Position numbers and translations under genes: made by a program
The notes under the pieces: model-generated
What the model was told of the DNA's origin: nothing
What the model saw: only the letters and a program-made list of their open reading frames with translations
Database searches by the model: none
From: Extensimonas vulgaris
Lineage (GTDB): Bacteria > Pseudomonadota > Gammaproteobacteria > Burkholderiales > Burkholderiaceae_C
Direction: 5' to 3'
Length of the DNA: 64,000 nucleotides
NCBI RefSeq assembly: GCF_003337425.1
Contig: NZ_QPJU01000002.1
Span: forward strand, 310,001 to 374,000
Shown: piece by piece, positions 18,767-27,578 of the stretch
Layout of the letters: each line of letters opens with the position of its first letter
How positions within the stretch are numbered: position 1 is the stretch's first letter

Positions 18767-19918
18767 CTATGGCCGGACGGAATCGCGCGGCTGCGCCGGG
18801 GCCCGGTGCAGTACCACGGTGCGCTGGCGTGCCATGCGTTCGGCGGCGCGCGTGCGGTCTTGCACGTCGCCGGCGAGCTGTCCGCAGGCCGCGTCGATGT
18901 CGTCGCCACGCGTCTTGCGCACGGTGGTGACGATACCCGCATCGTTGAGCATTTTGGCAAAGGCCGCGACCCGCGCTGCCGGGGAGCGCTGCAGGCCCGA
19001 GGCCGGGAAGGGGTTGAACGGAATGAGGTTGAGCTTGCAGCGCACGCCGCCACCGGCCGCACCGGGGCGCAGCAGGGCGATCAGCTGCGCGGCGTGCTCG
19101 GGCTGGTCGTTCACGCCGTCGAGCATGCAGTATTCGAAGGTGATGAAGTCGCGCGGCGCATGCGCCAGGTAACGCCGACAGGCATCGAGCAGCTCGTGCA
19201 GCGGGTATTTGCGGTTGAGCGGCACCAGGTTGTCGCGCAGCGCATCGTTGGGCGCGTGCAGCGACACCGCCAGCGCCACGGGGCAGTCCTGCGCGAGCCG
19301 GTCCATCATGGGCACCACGCCCGAAGTGGACACGGTGACGCGCCGGCGCGACAAGCCGTAGCCATGGTCGTCGAGCATCACGCGCAGCGCCGGCACGAGC
19401 GCCGTGTAGTTCTGCAGCGGCTCGCCCATGCCCATCATCACGACGTTGGAGATGACGCGCTCGCTCGTGCCAAAGCGCCGGCGCAACTCGTGCTCGGCCC
19501 ACCAGAGCTGGGCGACGATCTCACCCGTCGTGAGGTTGCGGCTGAAGCCCTGGTGCCCGGTCGAGCAAAAGCGGCAGCCGATGGCGCAACCCGCCTGCGA
19601 CGAAACGCACAGGGTGGCGCGGTCGTCTTCGGGGATGAAGACCGCTTCGACCGCATTGCCGTCGCCCACGTCGAACAACCACTTGATGGTGCCGTCGCGC
19701 GAGACCTGCTCGCTCACCACGGGCAGCGGCGCAACGCAGGCCAGCGCCTTGAGCTTGTCGCGCAGCGACTTGGCGAGGTCGCTCATGGCGTCGAAATCGC
19801 GCGCACCGCGCTGGTGGATCCAGCGAAACAGCTGCGTCGCGCGAAAGCGCTTTTCCCCGAGCTGCGCGCACCAAGCCGCGAGCCCGTCGAGGTCGAACTC
19901 CAGCAGATTGGTCGTCAT
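18767..19918 (-). CDS. rlmN: Dual-specificity 23S rRNA/tRNA adenosine C2-methyltransferase RlmN
   Basis: A radical-SAM enzyme of 383 residues that methylates A2503 of 23S rRNA and A37 of some tRNAs. The cluster motif is [11 protein letters not shown] (CxxxCxxC). The methyl-carrying cysteine lies near the C-terminus in AACGQL, and an earlier conserved segment is CVSSQAGC. The start at 19918 is preferred over the ATG two codons upstream because AAGGGG then sits six bases before it. It follows ndk on the same strand. Confidence 0.95.
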   Translation of the reverse strand: MTTNLLEFDLDGLAAWCAQLGEKRFRATQLFRWIHQRGARDFDAMSDLAKSLRDKLKALACVAPLPVVSEQVSRDGTIKWLFDVGDGNAVEAVFIPEDDRATLCVSSQAGCAIGCRFCSTGHQGFSRNLTTGEIVAQLWWAEHELRRRFGTSERVISNVVMMGMGEPLQNYTALVPALRVMLDDHGYGLSRRRVTVSTSGVVPMMDRLAQDCPVALAVSLHAPNDALRDNLVPLNRKYPLHELLDACRRYLAHAPRDFITFEYCMLDGVNDQPEHAAQLIALLRPGAAGGGVRCKLNLIPFNPFPASGLQRSPAARVAAFAKMLNDAGIVTTVRKTRGDDIDAACGQLAGDVQDRTRAAERMARQRTVVLHRAPAQPRDSVRP

Positions 19919-19985
19919 ACGCATCCCCTTGCCCGGGTGTGCCGTGCCTGCACTCGCTGCGCCAGGTCAGGCGCAGGTCGGCACG

Positions 19986-20411
19986 TCAGCGCGAGCAGAT
20001 GTCCATGCCGGCAAAAAAGAAGGCGATTTCGACCTGGGCGGTCTCGGCAGCGTCGGAGCCATGCACGGCGTTGGCATCGATGCTGTCGGCGAAATCGGCG
20101 CGGATGGTGCCGGGGGCCGCCTTTTTGGGGTCGGTGGCGCCCATGAGCTCACGGTTCTTGAGGATGGCGTTTTCGCCTTCGAGCACCTGGATCATCACCG
20201 GGCCGGAAACCATGAAGTCCACCAGGTCCTTGAAGAAGGGGCGCTCTTTGTGCACGGCGTAGAACTGCTCGGCTTCGCGGCGCGAGAGCTGCGCCATGCG
20301 CGCGGCCACGATCTTGAGGCCGGCGGCTTCGAAGCGGGCGTAAATCTGGCCGATCACGTTCTTGGCGACGGCGTCAGGCTTGATGATGGAAAGGGTGCGT
20401 TCGATGGCCAT
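19986..20411 (-). CDS. ndk: Nucleoside diphosphate kinase
   Basis: A 141-residue enzyme of standard length that balances nucleoside triphosphates using a phospho-histidine. The opening [20 protein letters not shown] and the catalytic NAVHGSD segment (histidine near 117) are diagnostic. The ribosome site AAGGAA precedes the ATG at 20411. An R5 repeat begins 29 bases before the start codon and may lie in the transcript leader. Confidence 0.97.
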   Translation of the reverse strand: MAIERTLSIIKPDAVAKNVIGQIYARFEAAGLKIVAARMAQLSRREAEQFYAVHKERPFFKDLVDFMVSGPVMIQVLEGENAILKNRELMGATDPKKAAPGTIRADFADSIDANAVHGSDAAETAQVEIAFFFAGMDICSR

Positions 20412-20440
20412 AAAAATTTCCTTGGTGGTTTTGAAACTGG

Positions 20441-20515
20441 ACTGACGCAAACAAGAATGCAGCAAAGTGTTTTGCCATGGGGCGAGCGCCTTGCCTGAGC
20501 CCGATTTGCGTAAGT
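20441..20515. repeat. R5 copy A: 75-bp element upstream of ndk
   Basis: The ends are ACTGACGCAAAC and the inverted TTTGCGTAAGT. The interior AAGTGT.TTGCCA..GGGCGAGCGCCTTGCC is shared with 22721-22794. Both copies have the same orientation relative to the gene that follows on the minus strand. Confidence 0.7.
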
Positions 20516-20585
20516 TGAAAAATTCTCACCCAGAGGGCAAAGTTTTTGATTTTAAACCGCCGAATTTGCGCATCGCTGCGTGCAC

Positions 20586-21989
20586 TCAGCGCCCGCCGCC
20601 AAAACGCCCCCTGCCGGAGCGCCGCTGCGTCTGACGCTGGCGCGAGAGGCTGTCCCGGCCGATGTAGCCTACCGAGGTCTTCATGGGGTCGGGCTGGGCA
20701 TTCGCGCGCGGGCCCTGGCCTTCGGCTTTGCCACGCCGGGATGGGGGGCTGCGCAAAGGGCCCCCTTTGCCCGCCGGTGCGCCACCTTGTTTTTCGCCGC
20801 CTTGTTTCGCGCCGCGCTGGCGTGCGGCGTTGGCACGGCGGCCCTCGCCTTCATCGACATCGACACCGGCGGCCTGCATCAGCGCCCGCACCTCCTGCGG
20901 GTCGAGCTCCAGCCAGGCGCCGCGCCGCAGACCGCGTGGCAGCACCATGGCGCCGTAGCGGATGCGGATCAGGCGGCTGACCGCGTGGCCCACGGCTTCG
21001 AACATGCGCCGCACCTCGCGGTTGCGCCCTTCGGCGATCGTGACGCGATACCAGCAGTTCGCACCCTCGCCGCCACCTTCTTCGATGCTGCGAAACGAGG
21101 CCATGCCGTCTTCGAGCCGCACGCCTTCGAGCAGGCGCTGCTTTTCCTCTTCACTGAGGGCGCCGAGCACGCGCACCGCGTATTCGCGCTCGAGGCCGAA
21201 GCGCGGGTGCATGAGCTGGTTGGCCAGCGCACCGGAATTGGTAAAGAGCAGCAGCCCTTCGGTATTCAAATCCAGCCGCCCCACGGACTGCCACTTGCCT
21301 TGCACCAGTTTGGGCAGTTTGCGGAACACCGTCGGGCGGTTTTGCGGGTCGTCGTGCGTCACCACCTCGCCCACGGGTTTGTGGTAGGCGATCACGCGCG
21401 TGGGCGGCGGGGCGATGCGCACACGCAGCGGCTTGCCATTGACCTTGACCTGGTCGCCGTACTGGATGCGCTGGCCGATGTGCGCAGGCTCGTTATTGAC
21501 CGAGATGCGCCCTTCGAGGATCAACTGCTCCATCTCGAGGCGCGACCCCAACCCCGCCTGCGCAAGCACCTTGTGCAGCTTGGGTGTTTCGGCCTGCGGC
21601 AGCAGCACGCGCTTGTGCACCGCAGCTGGCGCGCTGGCTTCGTCGGCATCGAAGCGCCCCGAGACCACGTCGGCGAACTGGTAACCCTGTGCGCCGAGGG
21701 CTGCTGCGGGCTGCTGCTGCTTGCCGCGCGCCCCTTGGCTGCGCGCGCGCGGCGCATCACCACGCGCCCTTGGGGGCCCCGCCTGCGCACCATCACCGCC
21801 CACGGCGGCCTGCCCCGGCAGCGGCGCTTGCGACGTGGGATCGTCGGTGAGCACAACGGGCGCTGCCGTGGCCGCCGCAGCGCTCTCGGACGCCGCCTTT
21901 TTGGGGCGTGCCGGGCGTTGGCGCGCCGGCTTGGCAGCGGGTGCGGTTTCGGTGGCGGCACTTTGCAAGTCCAGCGTGGAATCGTTCAT
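20586..21989 (-). CDS. rluB: 23S rRNA pseudouridine synthase RluB
   Basis: A 467-residue protein with a central RsuA-family catalytic core. It has an S4 RNA-binding domain (PKLHKVLAQAGLGSRLEMEQL), then the pseudouridine synthase domain with the catalytic aspartate in SVGRLDLNTEGLLLFT. The first 120 residues and last 90 are long low-complexity Ala/Pro/Gly/Arg-rich tails, common in rluB of this group and probably RNA-binding or disordered. The ATG at 21989 is preceded by GGAGGAA; a TTG one codon earlier is unlikely. It lies 42 bases after scpB, its usual neighbour. Confidence 0.93.
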   Translation of the reverse strand: MNDSTLDLQSAATETAPAAKPARQRPARPKKAASESAAAATAAPVVLTDDPTSQAPLPGQAAVGGDGAQAGPPRARGDAPRARSQGARGKQQQPAAALGAQGYQFADVVSGRFDADEASAPAAVHKRVLLPQAETPKLHKVLAQAGLGSRLEMEQLILEGRISVNNEPAHIGQRIQYGDQVKVNGKPLRVRIAPPPTRVIAYHKPVGEVVTHDDPQNRPTVFRKLPKLVQGKWQSVGRLDLNTEGLLLFTNSGALANQLMHPRFGLEREYAVRVLGALSEEEKQRLLEGVRLEDGMASFRSIEEGGGEGANCWYRVTIAEGRNREVRRMFEAVGHAVSRLIRIRYGAMVLPRGLRRGAWLELDPQEVRALMQAAGVDVDEGEGRRANAARQRGAKQGGEKQGGAPAGKGGPLRSPPSRRGKAEGQGPRANAQPDPMKTSVGYIGRDSLSRQRQTQRRSGRGRFGGGR

Positions 21990-22031
21990 CAATCACTTCC
22001 TCCGGGCACCGCTTCGGGCGCCTCACTTTTT

Positions 22032-22685
22032 TCATGCGCGCAAAAAATCACTCGCGCCCGGCCCAGCCTGCTCCACCAGCGTCAGCTGCGGGGGGCGGGC
22101 CACTTCGCGCGCAGCGTTCGCGGTGCCATCCTGGACCTGCGAGACTCTGTCCACCAATGCCTGCGCGCCGCCCGCGAGATCCTCGAGCGCAGGCAGCTGG
22201 TCGAGCGACTGCAGCCCCAGGTCGTCGAGAAACTGGCGCGTGGTCGCAAACAGCGCCGGCCGACCCACCGTTTCCTTGTGCCCCACGACCTCGATCCAGC
22301 CGCGCTCTTCGAGCTGTCGCAGCGTCTGGCTGTTCACGGTGACGCCGCGAATCTCCTCGATGTCCCCGCGCGTGACCGGCTGCCGGTACGCGATGATGGC
22401 CAGCGTCTCGAGCGCGGCCCGCGAATGGCGCTGCGGCTTTTCTGCATGCAGCCGCTCCAGATACGGCTGCAGCTGCGGCCGGCTTTGAAAGCGCCAGCCG
22501 CCCGCGACTTGCACCAACTCGAGGCCACGCCCAGCCCATTCCTGTTGCAAGGCCCGCAATATCTGCTCCAGCGCCTGGGCATCCAGCGCATCGTCGAACA
22601 AGGCGCGCAACTGGCGCGTCGTGAGTGCTTGCGGCGCGCAAAGCAAGGCGGCTTCGAGGACGCGCGGGGCATCCATCGTATTCAT
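22032..22685 (-). CDS. scpB: Segregation and condensation protein B
   Basis: About 217 residues with the tandem winged-helix fold of ScpB, part of the SMC-ScpA-ScpB condensin that compacts and segregates the chromosome. The signature is RAALETLAIIAYRQPVTRGDIEEIRGV, followed by GRPALFATTRQFLDDLGL. No scpA is present beside it. The chosen ATG at 22685 begins MNTMDAPRVLEAALL; the in-frame ATG at 22676 is a possible alternative. An R5 repeat starts 35 bases upstream. Confidence 0.93.
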   Translation of the reverse strand: MNTMDAPRVLEAALLCAPQALTTRQLRALFDDALDAQALEQILRALQQEWAGRGLELVQVAGGWRFQSRPQLQPYLERLHAEKPQRHSRAALETLAIIAYRQPVTRGDIEEIRGVTVNSQTLRQLEERGWIEVVGHKETVGRPALFATTRQFLDDLGLQSLDQLPALEDLAGGAQALVDRVSQVQDGTANAAREVARPPQLTLVEQAGPGASDFLRA

Positions 22686-22720
22686 TGATTCAGGAAAATT
22701 GCTGCGTAAATGGTGGCTCG

Positions 22721-22794
22721 ACTTATGCAAACAAGGATGCAGCGAAGTGTCTTGCCACGCGGCGAGCGCCTTGCCAGGCCTGATTTGCGTAAGT
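22721..22794. repeat. R5 copy B: 74-bp element upstream of scpB
   Basis: The ends are ACTTATGCAAAC and TTTGCGTAAGT. It shares GGCGAGCGCCTTGCC and GATTTGCGTAAGT with the copy at 20441-20515. It is close to, and in the same direction as, the downstream minus-strand gene in both places. Confidence 0.7.
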
Positions 22795-22908
22795 CATGGG
22801 GTTTTGCCACCAAGGCATGGCCCCTTGCGCGTCCATCACCCTGGAGTGCCTGCGCGCTGCGCTGGCCTGTCACACCGGGCGGGCTCGTCATCAAGATGAG
22901 CCAAAAAA

Positions 22909-23952
22909 TCAGGGCGGATTGTAGCCCAGCCTTTGCAAGGCCTGGCGCATGTCTTGCGGCACGGGCGCGACGAATTCCATGGCCTGCCCCGTCACCGGGT
23001 GCGCGAAGGCGAGGCGCCAGGCATGCAAGGCCTGGCGCTGCAGGCCCAGCGCGGGAGTGCCTCCGTACAAGGCATCGGCCACCAGCGGATGCCCTATCGA
23101 AGCCATGTGCACGCGAATTTGGTGCGTGCGGCCCGTGTGCAAGCTGCACTCGACCCAGCAAAAAGCGTCATCGCCGCCGAGCCAGCGCACGTCGGTGCGC
23201 GCCGGTTTGCCGGCATGGACGGACAAGTCCACCACGGCCATGCGCAGGCGGTTGCGCGGGTCGCGGCCAATCGGCGCGTCGATGCGACGCAGTGCGGGCC
23301 CCGTCCAGCGCTGGTGCGCGATGGCCTGGTACTCGCGGCGCACGCTGCGCGCGGCGATCATGCGCACCAGCGCGTCCATGGTGCTGCGCTCGCGGGCCAC
23401 CACGAGCAGGCCGCTGGTGTCTTTGTCGAGCCGGTGCACGATGCCCGCGCGCGGCACCTCGAAAGCCTTGGGGTCGCGCGCGAGCAGGCCGTTGAGCAGG
23501 GTGCCGCTCCAGTTGCCGGGCGCCGGGTGCACCACCATGCCGGCAGGTTTGTGGATCACGAGCAGATGGGCGTCTTCATAGACCACGTCCAGCGGCAGCG
23601 CCTGCGGCTTGAAGGCCTGGCTTTGCTGGGTGGGGCGCAGTTCCACCAACACCCGGTCGCCCGCCTGCACGCGCGCGGCCGCTTTGAGCGCGGGCTGGCC
23701 GTTGCGCTGCACCAGCCCCTGCGCGAGCAGCTGCTGCAGGTAGCTGCGCGAGAACTCGGGCACCAGTTCGGCCAGCGCCCGATCGAGGCGCGCGCCATGC
23801 TGGGCGGCGCCGATCTCGAGCTGGCGCAACTCGGCGGCGGCAGCGGCGAGCTCGTCCCCCTCATCTGCCAGCATGTCCGCGCCACTCGACTCGGCAGGCG
23901 TGGCGGATGAAGGCGTCTCAATCGGGGATGCGGGCTCCGGGTGGTGCTGCAC
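22909..23952 (-). CDS. rluD: RluA-family pseudouridine synthase, RluD type
   Basis: A 347-residue enzyme expected to make the pseudouridines of 23S rRNA helix 69. An acidic Ala-rich N-terminus precedes an S4 domain (RLDRALAELVPEFSRSYLQQLL). The catalytic domain has IVHRLDKDTSGLLVVA with the active aspartate, and a later HTGRTHQIRVHM. It lies 27 bases after nlpD on the same strand, in the place where rpoS stands in many relatives. Confidence 0.92.
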   Translation of the reverse strand: MQHHPEPASPIETPSSATPAESSGADMLADEGDELAAAAAELRQLEIGAAQHGARLDRALAELVPEFSRSYLQQLLAQGLVQRNGQPALKAAARVQAGDRVLVELRPTQQSQAFKPQALPLDVVYEDAHLLVIHKPAGMVVHPAPGNWSGTLLNGLLARDPKAFEVPRAGIVHRLDKDTSGLLVVARERSTMDALVRMIAARSVRREYQAIAHQRWTGPALRRIDAPIGRDPRNRLRMAVVDLSVHAGKPARTDVRWLGGDDAFCWVECSLHTGRTHQIRVHMASIGHPLVADALYGGTPALGLQRQALHAWRLAFAHPVTGQAMEFVAPVPQDMRQALQRLGYNPP

Positions 23953-23978
23953 GGGGTTGGAGCAAGGCCCAGCAGGGC

Positions 23979-24896
23979 TCAGCGAGGAGGCAAATAGCGC
24001 GCCGGATCGACCGGCTTGCCTTGCTTGCGGATTTCGAAGTGCAGCTTCACGCGGTCGGCGTCGGTGTTGCCCATCTCGGCGATTTTCTGTCCGCGCTTCA
24101 CGGTCTGGTCTTCTTTGACGAGCAGGGTCTGGTTGTGCGCGTAGGCCGTCAAAAAGGTGTTGTTGTGCTTGAGGATGATGAGGTTGCCGTAGCCGCGCAG
24201 CCCCGCGCCCGCATACACCACGCGCCCGTCGGCGGCCGCGTAAACGGGGTCGCCCGCTTTGCCGGCGATGTCGTAACCCTTGTTGCGTGCTTCGTCGAAG
24301 CCGGCGATCAAGCTGCCCGAGGCAGGCCAGATGAAAGAGATGTCATCTTCGGCCATGGCGCTCGATGGAGTGGCCGACGCGGCAGGGCTGGGCGCGGCAG
24401 TCGCTACTGCCGTGCTCGCGGAGCCAGCGGGCGCCGCCGACGATTTGGACGCGCTGGCAGACGAGGCAGTGGGCGCCGCTGTTGCCGCGGTCGAAGAAGC
24501 CACGGGGTGGGTGACTGCGCCACCGCTGGCTGGGGCGGTCGAAGACGCGGTTTGCGCGCCCGGCGGCGCTACGCGTAGCACTTGGCCGACTTCGATCAAA
24601 TTGGGGTTGTCGAGGTTGTTCCAGCGTGCGATGTCTTTCCAGCTTTGCCCGTTTTCCAGGCCGATGCGTATCAGGGTGTCACCTGGCTTTACAGTGTAAT
24701 ACCCTAGCTTACCTGCATTTTCGATGCCTGGCGGTGGTTTGGGGGCTGGGGCTGTACCACTGGTGCTGCTGGCAGAGGCGCCTTTGCTGCGATCTTCTAC
24801 AGGAGCTTTGTTCAGTGGGGTTGAATTGCAACCCACGAGCAGTGCCGCGGCAAGTGCGACGAGCGCAGTGGTGACGAAATTCGGAAAAACCCTCAT
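23979..24896 (-). CDS. nlpD: NlpD-like murein hydrolase activator lipoprotein
   Basis: A 305-residue outer-membrane lipoprotein. The signal ends in LLVGC, then a LysM wall-binding domain (YYTVKPGDTLIRIG...VGQVLRV), a long Ala/Ser/Thr linker and a LytM domain (GYDIAGKAGDPVYAAADGRV ... HFEIRKQGKPVDPARYL). The first zinc-binding histidine of active LytM enzymes is not seen in the GYDIAG segment. This is as in E. coli NlpD, which activates amidases and does not itself cut. It is the last gene of surE-pcm-nlpD. Confidence 0.92.
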   Translation of the reverse strand: MRVFPNFVTTALVALAAALLVGCNSTPLNKAPVEDRSKGASASSTSGTAPAPKPPPGIENAGKLGYYTVKPGDTLIRIGLENGQSWKDIARWNNLDNPNLIEVGQVLRVAPPGAQTASSTAPASGGAVTHPVASSTAATAAPTASSASASKSSAAPAGSASTAVATAAPSPAASATPSSAMAEDDISFIWPASGSLIAGFDEARNKGYDIAGKAGDPVYAAADGRVVYAGAGLRGYGNLIILKHNNTFLTAYAHNQTLLVKEDQTVKRGQKIAEMGNTDADRVKLHFEIRKQGKPVDPARYLPPR

Positions 24897-24909
24897 GATC
24901 GACTTTCCT

Positions 24910-25674
24910 TCAGGCAATCCCCGATTTTAGAGGGACGAAGTGCACGGGCTCGAGCAGGGTTTGTTGCAGCCCGTGTGCGGTTTTGTCGAGCACGAGCAGC
25001 ACTTGCTGCCCACCCGCCACCGCCATGGGAGCCACCAGCCGTCCGCCCACGGCCAGTTGGTCGCACCATGGCTGAGGCACGGCTTGACCGCCAGCCGCCG
25101 CCAGGATGCCGGCATAGGGAGCGCCTTGGGCGTAGCCCAGCATGCCATCGCCGAACAGCAAGTGCACATTGGCCAGCCGCAGCGGGCGCAAGTTGTGGCG
25201 GGCCTTTTCGTGCAGCTGACGCAAACGCTCCATGCTGTAGACCTCGCGCGCCATCATGCTCAACACCGCTGCCTGGTAGCCGCAACCGGTGCCTATTTCG
25301 AGCACGCGGCCCAGGCCATGCTGGGCGGCCGGCGCACCGAGCAAGAGTTCGGCCATGCGCGCGACGATGCTCGGTTTGGAGATGGTTTGCCCGAGTCCGA
25401 TGGGCAGGCTGATGTCTTCATAGGCTTGGGTGACGAGAGCGCTGTCCACGAAGCGATGGCGCTCCACGGTGGCCATGGCGTGCAATACGGCAGCATTGCG
25501 GATGCCATTGCGGGCGAGTTTTTGCACCATGTGCGCACGCACTGCCGCCGAGTCCAGGCCCAGTCCCTGCGGTATGGCGGTACTGGCTGGCAGCGATGCT
25601 GGTGCCGCACGCGCAGCTTTGGCGGCGGCCCCTGGCAGGTCGAGCTGGGCGGGAAAACCAGGTTTACGGGCCAT
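24910..25674 (-). CDS. pcm: Protein-L-isoaspartate O-methyltransferase
   Basis: A 254-residue SAM-dependent repair enzyme that methylates isoaspartyl residues in aged proteins. The substrate-side segment is YEDISLPIGLGQTISKP, and the SAM-binding motif is VLEIGTGCGYQAAVLS. It has a family-variable N-terminal extension of about 45 residues rich in Ala/Pro. Its ATG overlaps the surE stop (ATGA). Confidence 0.94.
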   Translation of the reverse strand: MARKPGFPAQLDLPGAAAKAARAAPASLPASTAIPQGLGLDSAAVRAHMVQKLARNGIRNAAVLHAMATVERHRFVDSALVTQAYEDISLPIGLGQTISKPSIVARMAELLLGAPAAQHGLGRVLEIGTGCGYQAAVLSMMAREVYSMERLRQLHEKARHNLRPLRLANVHLLFGDGMLGYAQGAPYAGILAAAGGQAVPQPWCDQLAVGGRLVAPMAVAGGQQVLLVLDKTAHGLQQTLLEPVHFVPLKSGIA

Positions 25675-26453
25675 CAAAGCACCGCAGGCTGCTCGGCGCC
25701 CGTCCAATACGCCGCGACGCGGGCCCAGTGGGCGAGTTTGGCGTGATCCGTGAGATCGATCTGCAGCGGCGTGATGGACACATGGCCTTGCGCCGTCGCG
25801 TGAAAATCCGTGCCATCGGCGTCGTCTTTGGCCGGGCCTGCGCCGCCGATCCAATACATCACCTCGCCGTGCGGGCTCTGCTGGGTGATCACGCGCTCGG
25901 CGGCGTGGCGCCGCCCGAGCCGGCAAAATTTGGGCGCGCGCAAGGCAGTCAGCGGCATGTTCGGGATGTTGACGTTGAACAGCCAGGGCTCCTGATCGGG
26001 CCGCGGCAGCGCAAGCAGCTGCTGAACGACCTCACGCGCCTTGTGCGCGGCGGCCTCGAGTTCGCCCCAACCCTTGTCCACCTGCGAAAAAGCGATCGCC
26101 GGGATGCCGAAAAGATAGCCCTCCATGGCGGCGCCCACGGTGCCCGAGTAAATCGTGTCGTCGCCCATGTTGGCGCCGTTGTTGATGCCCGAGACCACCA
26201 GGTCAGGCCGGTAGCCGAGCAAGCCCGTGAGGGCGATGTGCACGCAGTCGGCCGGCGTGCCGTTCACGTAGCGAAAGCCGTTCGCCGCGCGGTGCACGTA
26301 CAGCGGCGAATGCAGGGTGAGGGCGTTGGACTTGGCGCTGTTGTTGTGCTCGGGCGCGACCACCTCCACCTCGGCGATGGATTGGAGCGCTGCATGCAAG
26401 GCCACGATGCCCGGGGCCTGGTAGCCGTCGTCGTTGCAAAGGAGAATTTTCAT
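25674..26453 (-). CDS. surE: 5'/3'-nucleotidase SurE
   Basis: A 259-residue metal-dependent nucleotidase of usual length. The opening [16 protein letters not shown] has the metal-binding aspartate pair, and the other conserved pieces are [28 protein letters not shown] and [22 protein letters not shown]. It is the first gene of surE-pcm-nlpD. In many proteobacteria this unit is stationary-phase related and runs into rpoS, which is not the case here. Confidence 0.95.
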   Translation of the reverse strand: MKILLCNDDGYQAPGIVALHAALQSIAEVEVVAPEHNNSAKSNALTLHSPLYVHRAANGFRYVNGTPADCVHIALTGLLGYRPDLVVSGINNGANMGDDTIYSGTVGAAMEGYLFGIPAIAFSQVDKGWGELEAAAHKAREVVQQLLALPRPDQEPWLFNVNIPNMPLTALRAPKFCRLGRRHAAERVITQQSPHGEVMYWIGGAGPAKDDADGTDFHATAQGHVSITPLQIDLTDHAKLAHWARVAAYWTGAEQPAVL

Positions 26454-26556
26454 CCTGGATGCGAGTGCGGGGATGGGCTGGCATTGTAGGAGCACGGCGC
26501 GCTTATGATCCCGCGTCCAGACCGTTGGAACCCATATTCACGATAGGAGACTTTCC

Positions 26557-27534
26557 ATGCACGCTTGGCTTTGCAGCAACCCCGTCGGTGTCGAAGCGCT
26601 CACCTGGAGCGAACTGCCCACTCCCACGCCCAAGGAGGGCGAGGTCCTGATAGAGATCAAGGCGGCGAGCCTGAATTTTCCCGACTTGCTGATCGTGCAG
26701 AACAAATACCAAATGAAGCCGCCGCTGCCTTTCATTCCGGGCTCGGAGTTTTCCGGCGTGGTGCAGGCGCTCGGGCCGGGCGTCACGCAGTTGCAGGTGG
26801 GTCAGCATGTGGTGTGCATGCCGGGCGTGGGCGGTTTTGCCACGCACGCGGTGGTGCCGGCCGCGCAGTGTCTGCCGTTGCCCGCGGGTTTTTCGCACGA
26901 GGATGCGGCCGCTTTCGTGATGATTTATGCCACTTCGCACCATGCGCTCGTCGATCGTGCGCAGCTCAAGGCAGGTGAAACCGTGCTCGTGCTCGGTGCG
27001 GCGGGCGGCGTGGGCACGGCGGCCATCCAGATCGCCAAGAACCTGGGAGCGCGCGTGATCGCGGCAGCATCCAGCGACAGCAAGTGCGCCTTGTGCCGCT
27101 CCATAGGCGCCGACGAGACCATCAACTACAGCCAGCAAAACCTGCGCGAGGCCCTCAAGGCGCTCACGGGCGGCAAGGGGCCCGAGGTGATCTACGACCC
27201 CGTGGGGGGCGATCTGGCTGAACCGGCCTTCCGCTCGATCGCCTGGCGCGGCCGTTATCTGGTCGTGGGGTTCGCTTCGGGCACCATTCCGTCCCTGCCT
27301 TTGAATCTGGTTTTGCTGCGCGGAGCTTCCGTCGTGGGCGTGTCGCTCGGCGAATGCGCCAAACGCGAGCCACAGGCGTACGCCAAGATGATGGCCGAGT
27401 TGGTCGATTGGTATCTGCAGGGCAAGATCAAGCCCGTGATCGACCGCACCTTGCCCATGACCGAATTGCCGGCGGCCTATGCGCACATGGGCGCGCGCAG
27501 CGTGCGAGGCAAGTTGGTGCTGGTGAACGCCTGA
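26557..27534 (+). CDS. NADPH:quinone oxidoreductase, zinc-free MDR family
   Basis: A 325-residue medium-chain dehydrogenase/reductase. The N-terminal GroES-like domain has SLNFPDLLIVQNKYQMKPPL and PGSEFSGVV; the Rossmann motif VLVLGAAGGVGTAAIQIAK binds NADPH. The zinc ligands of alcohol dehydrogenases are absent, as in quinone oxidoreductases and related enoyl reductases. The ATG at 26557 has AGGAGA seven bases upstream. It is a single gene, facing away from surE. Substrate is not predictable. Confidence 0.88.
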   Translation: MHAWLCSNPVGVEALTWSELPTPTPKEGEVLIEIKAASLNFPDLLIVQNKYQMKPPLPFIPGSEFSGVVQALGPGVTQLQVGQHVVCMPGVGGFATHAVVPAAQCLPLPAGFSHEDAAAFVMIYATSHHALVDRAQLKAGETVLVLGAAGGVGTAAIQIAKNLGARVIAAASSDSKCALCRSIGADETINYSQQNLREALKALTGGKGPEVIYDPVGGDLAEPAFRSIAWRGRYLVVGFASGTIPSLPLNLVLLRGASVVGVSLGECAKREPQAYAKMMAELVDWYLQGKIKPVIDRTLPMTELPAAYAHMGARSVRGKLVLVNA

Positions 27535-27578
27535 ATCCACCCTATCCTCCACCTCGACCCTTGCCCTGAAGCCGTCCC

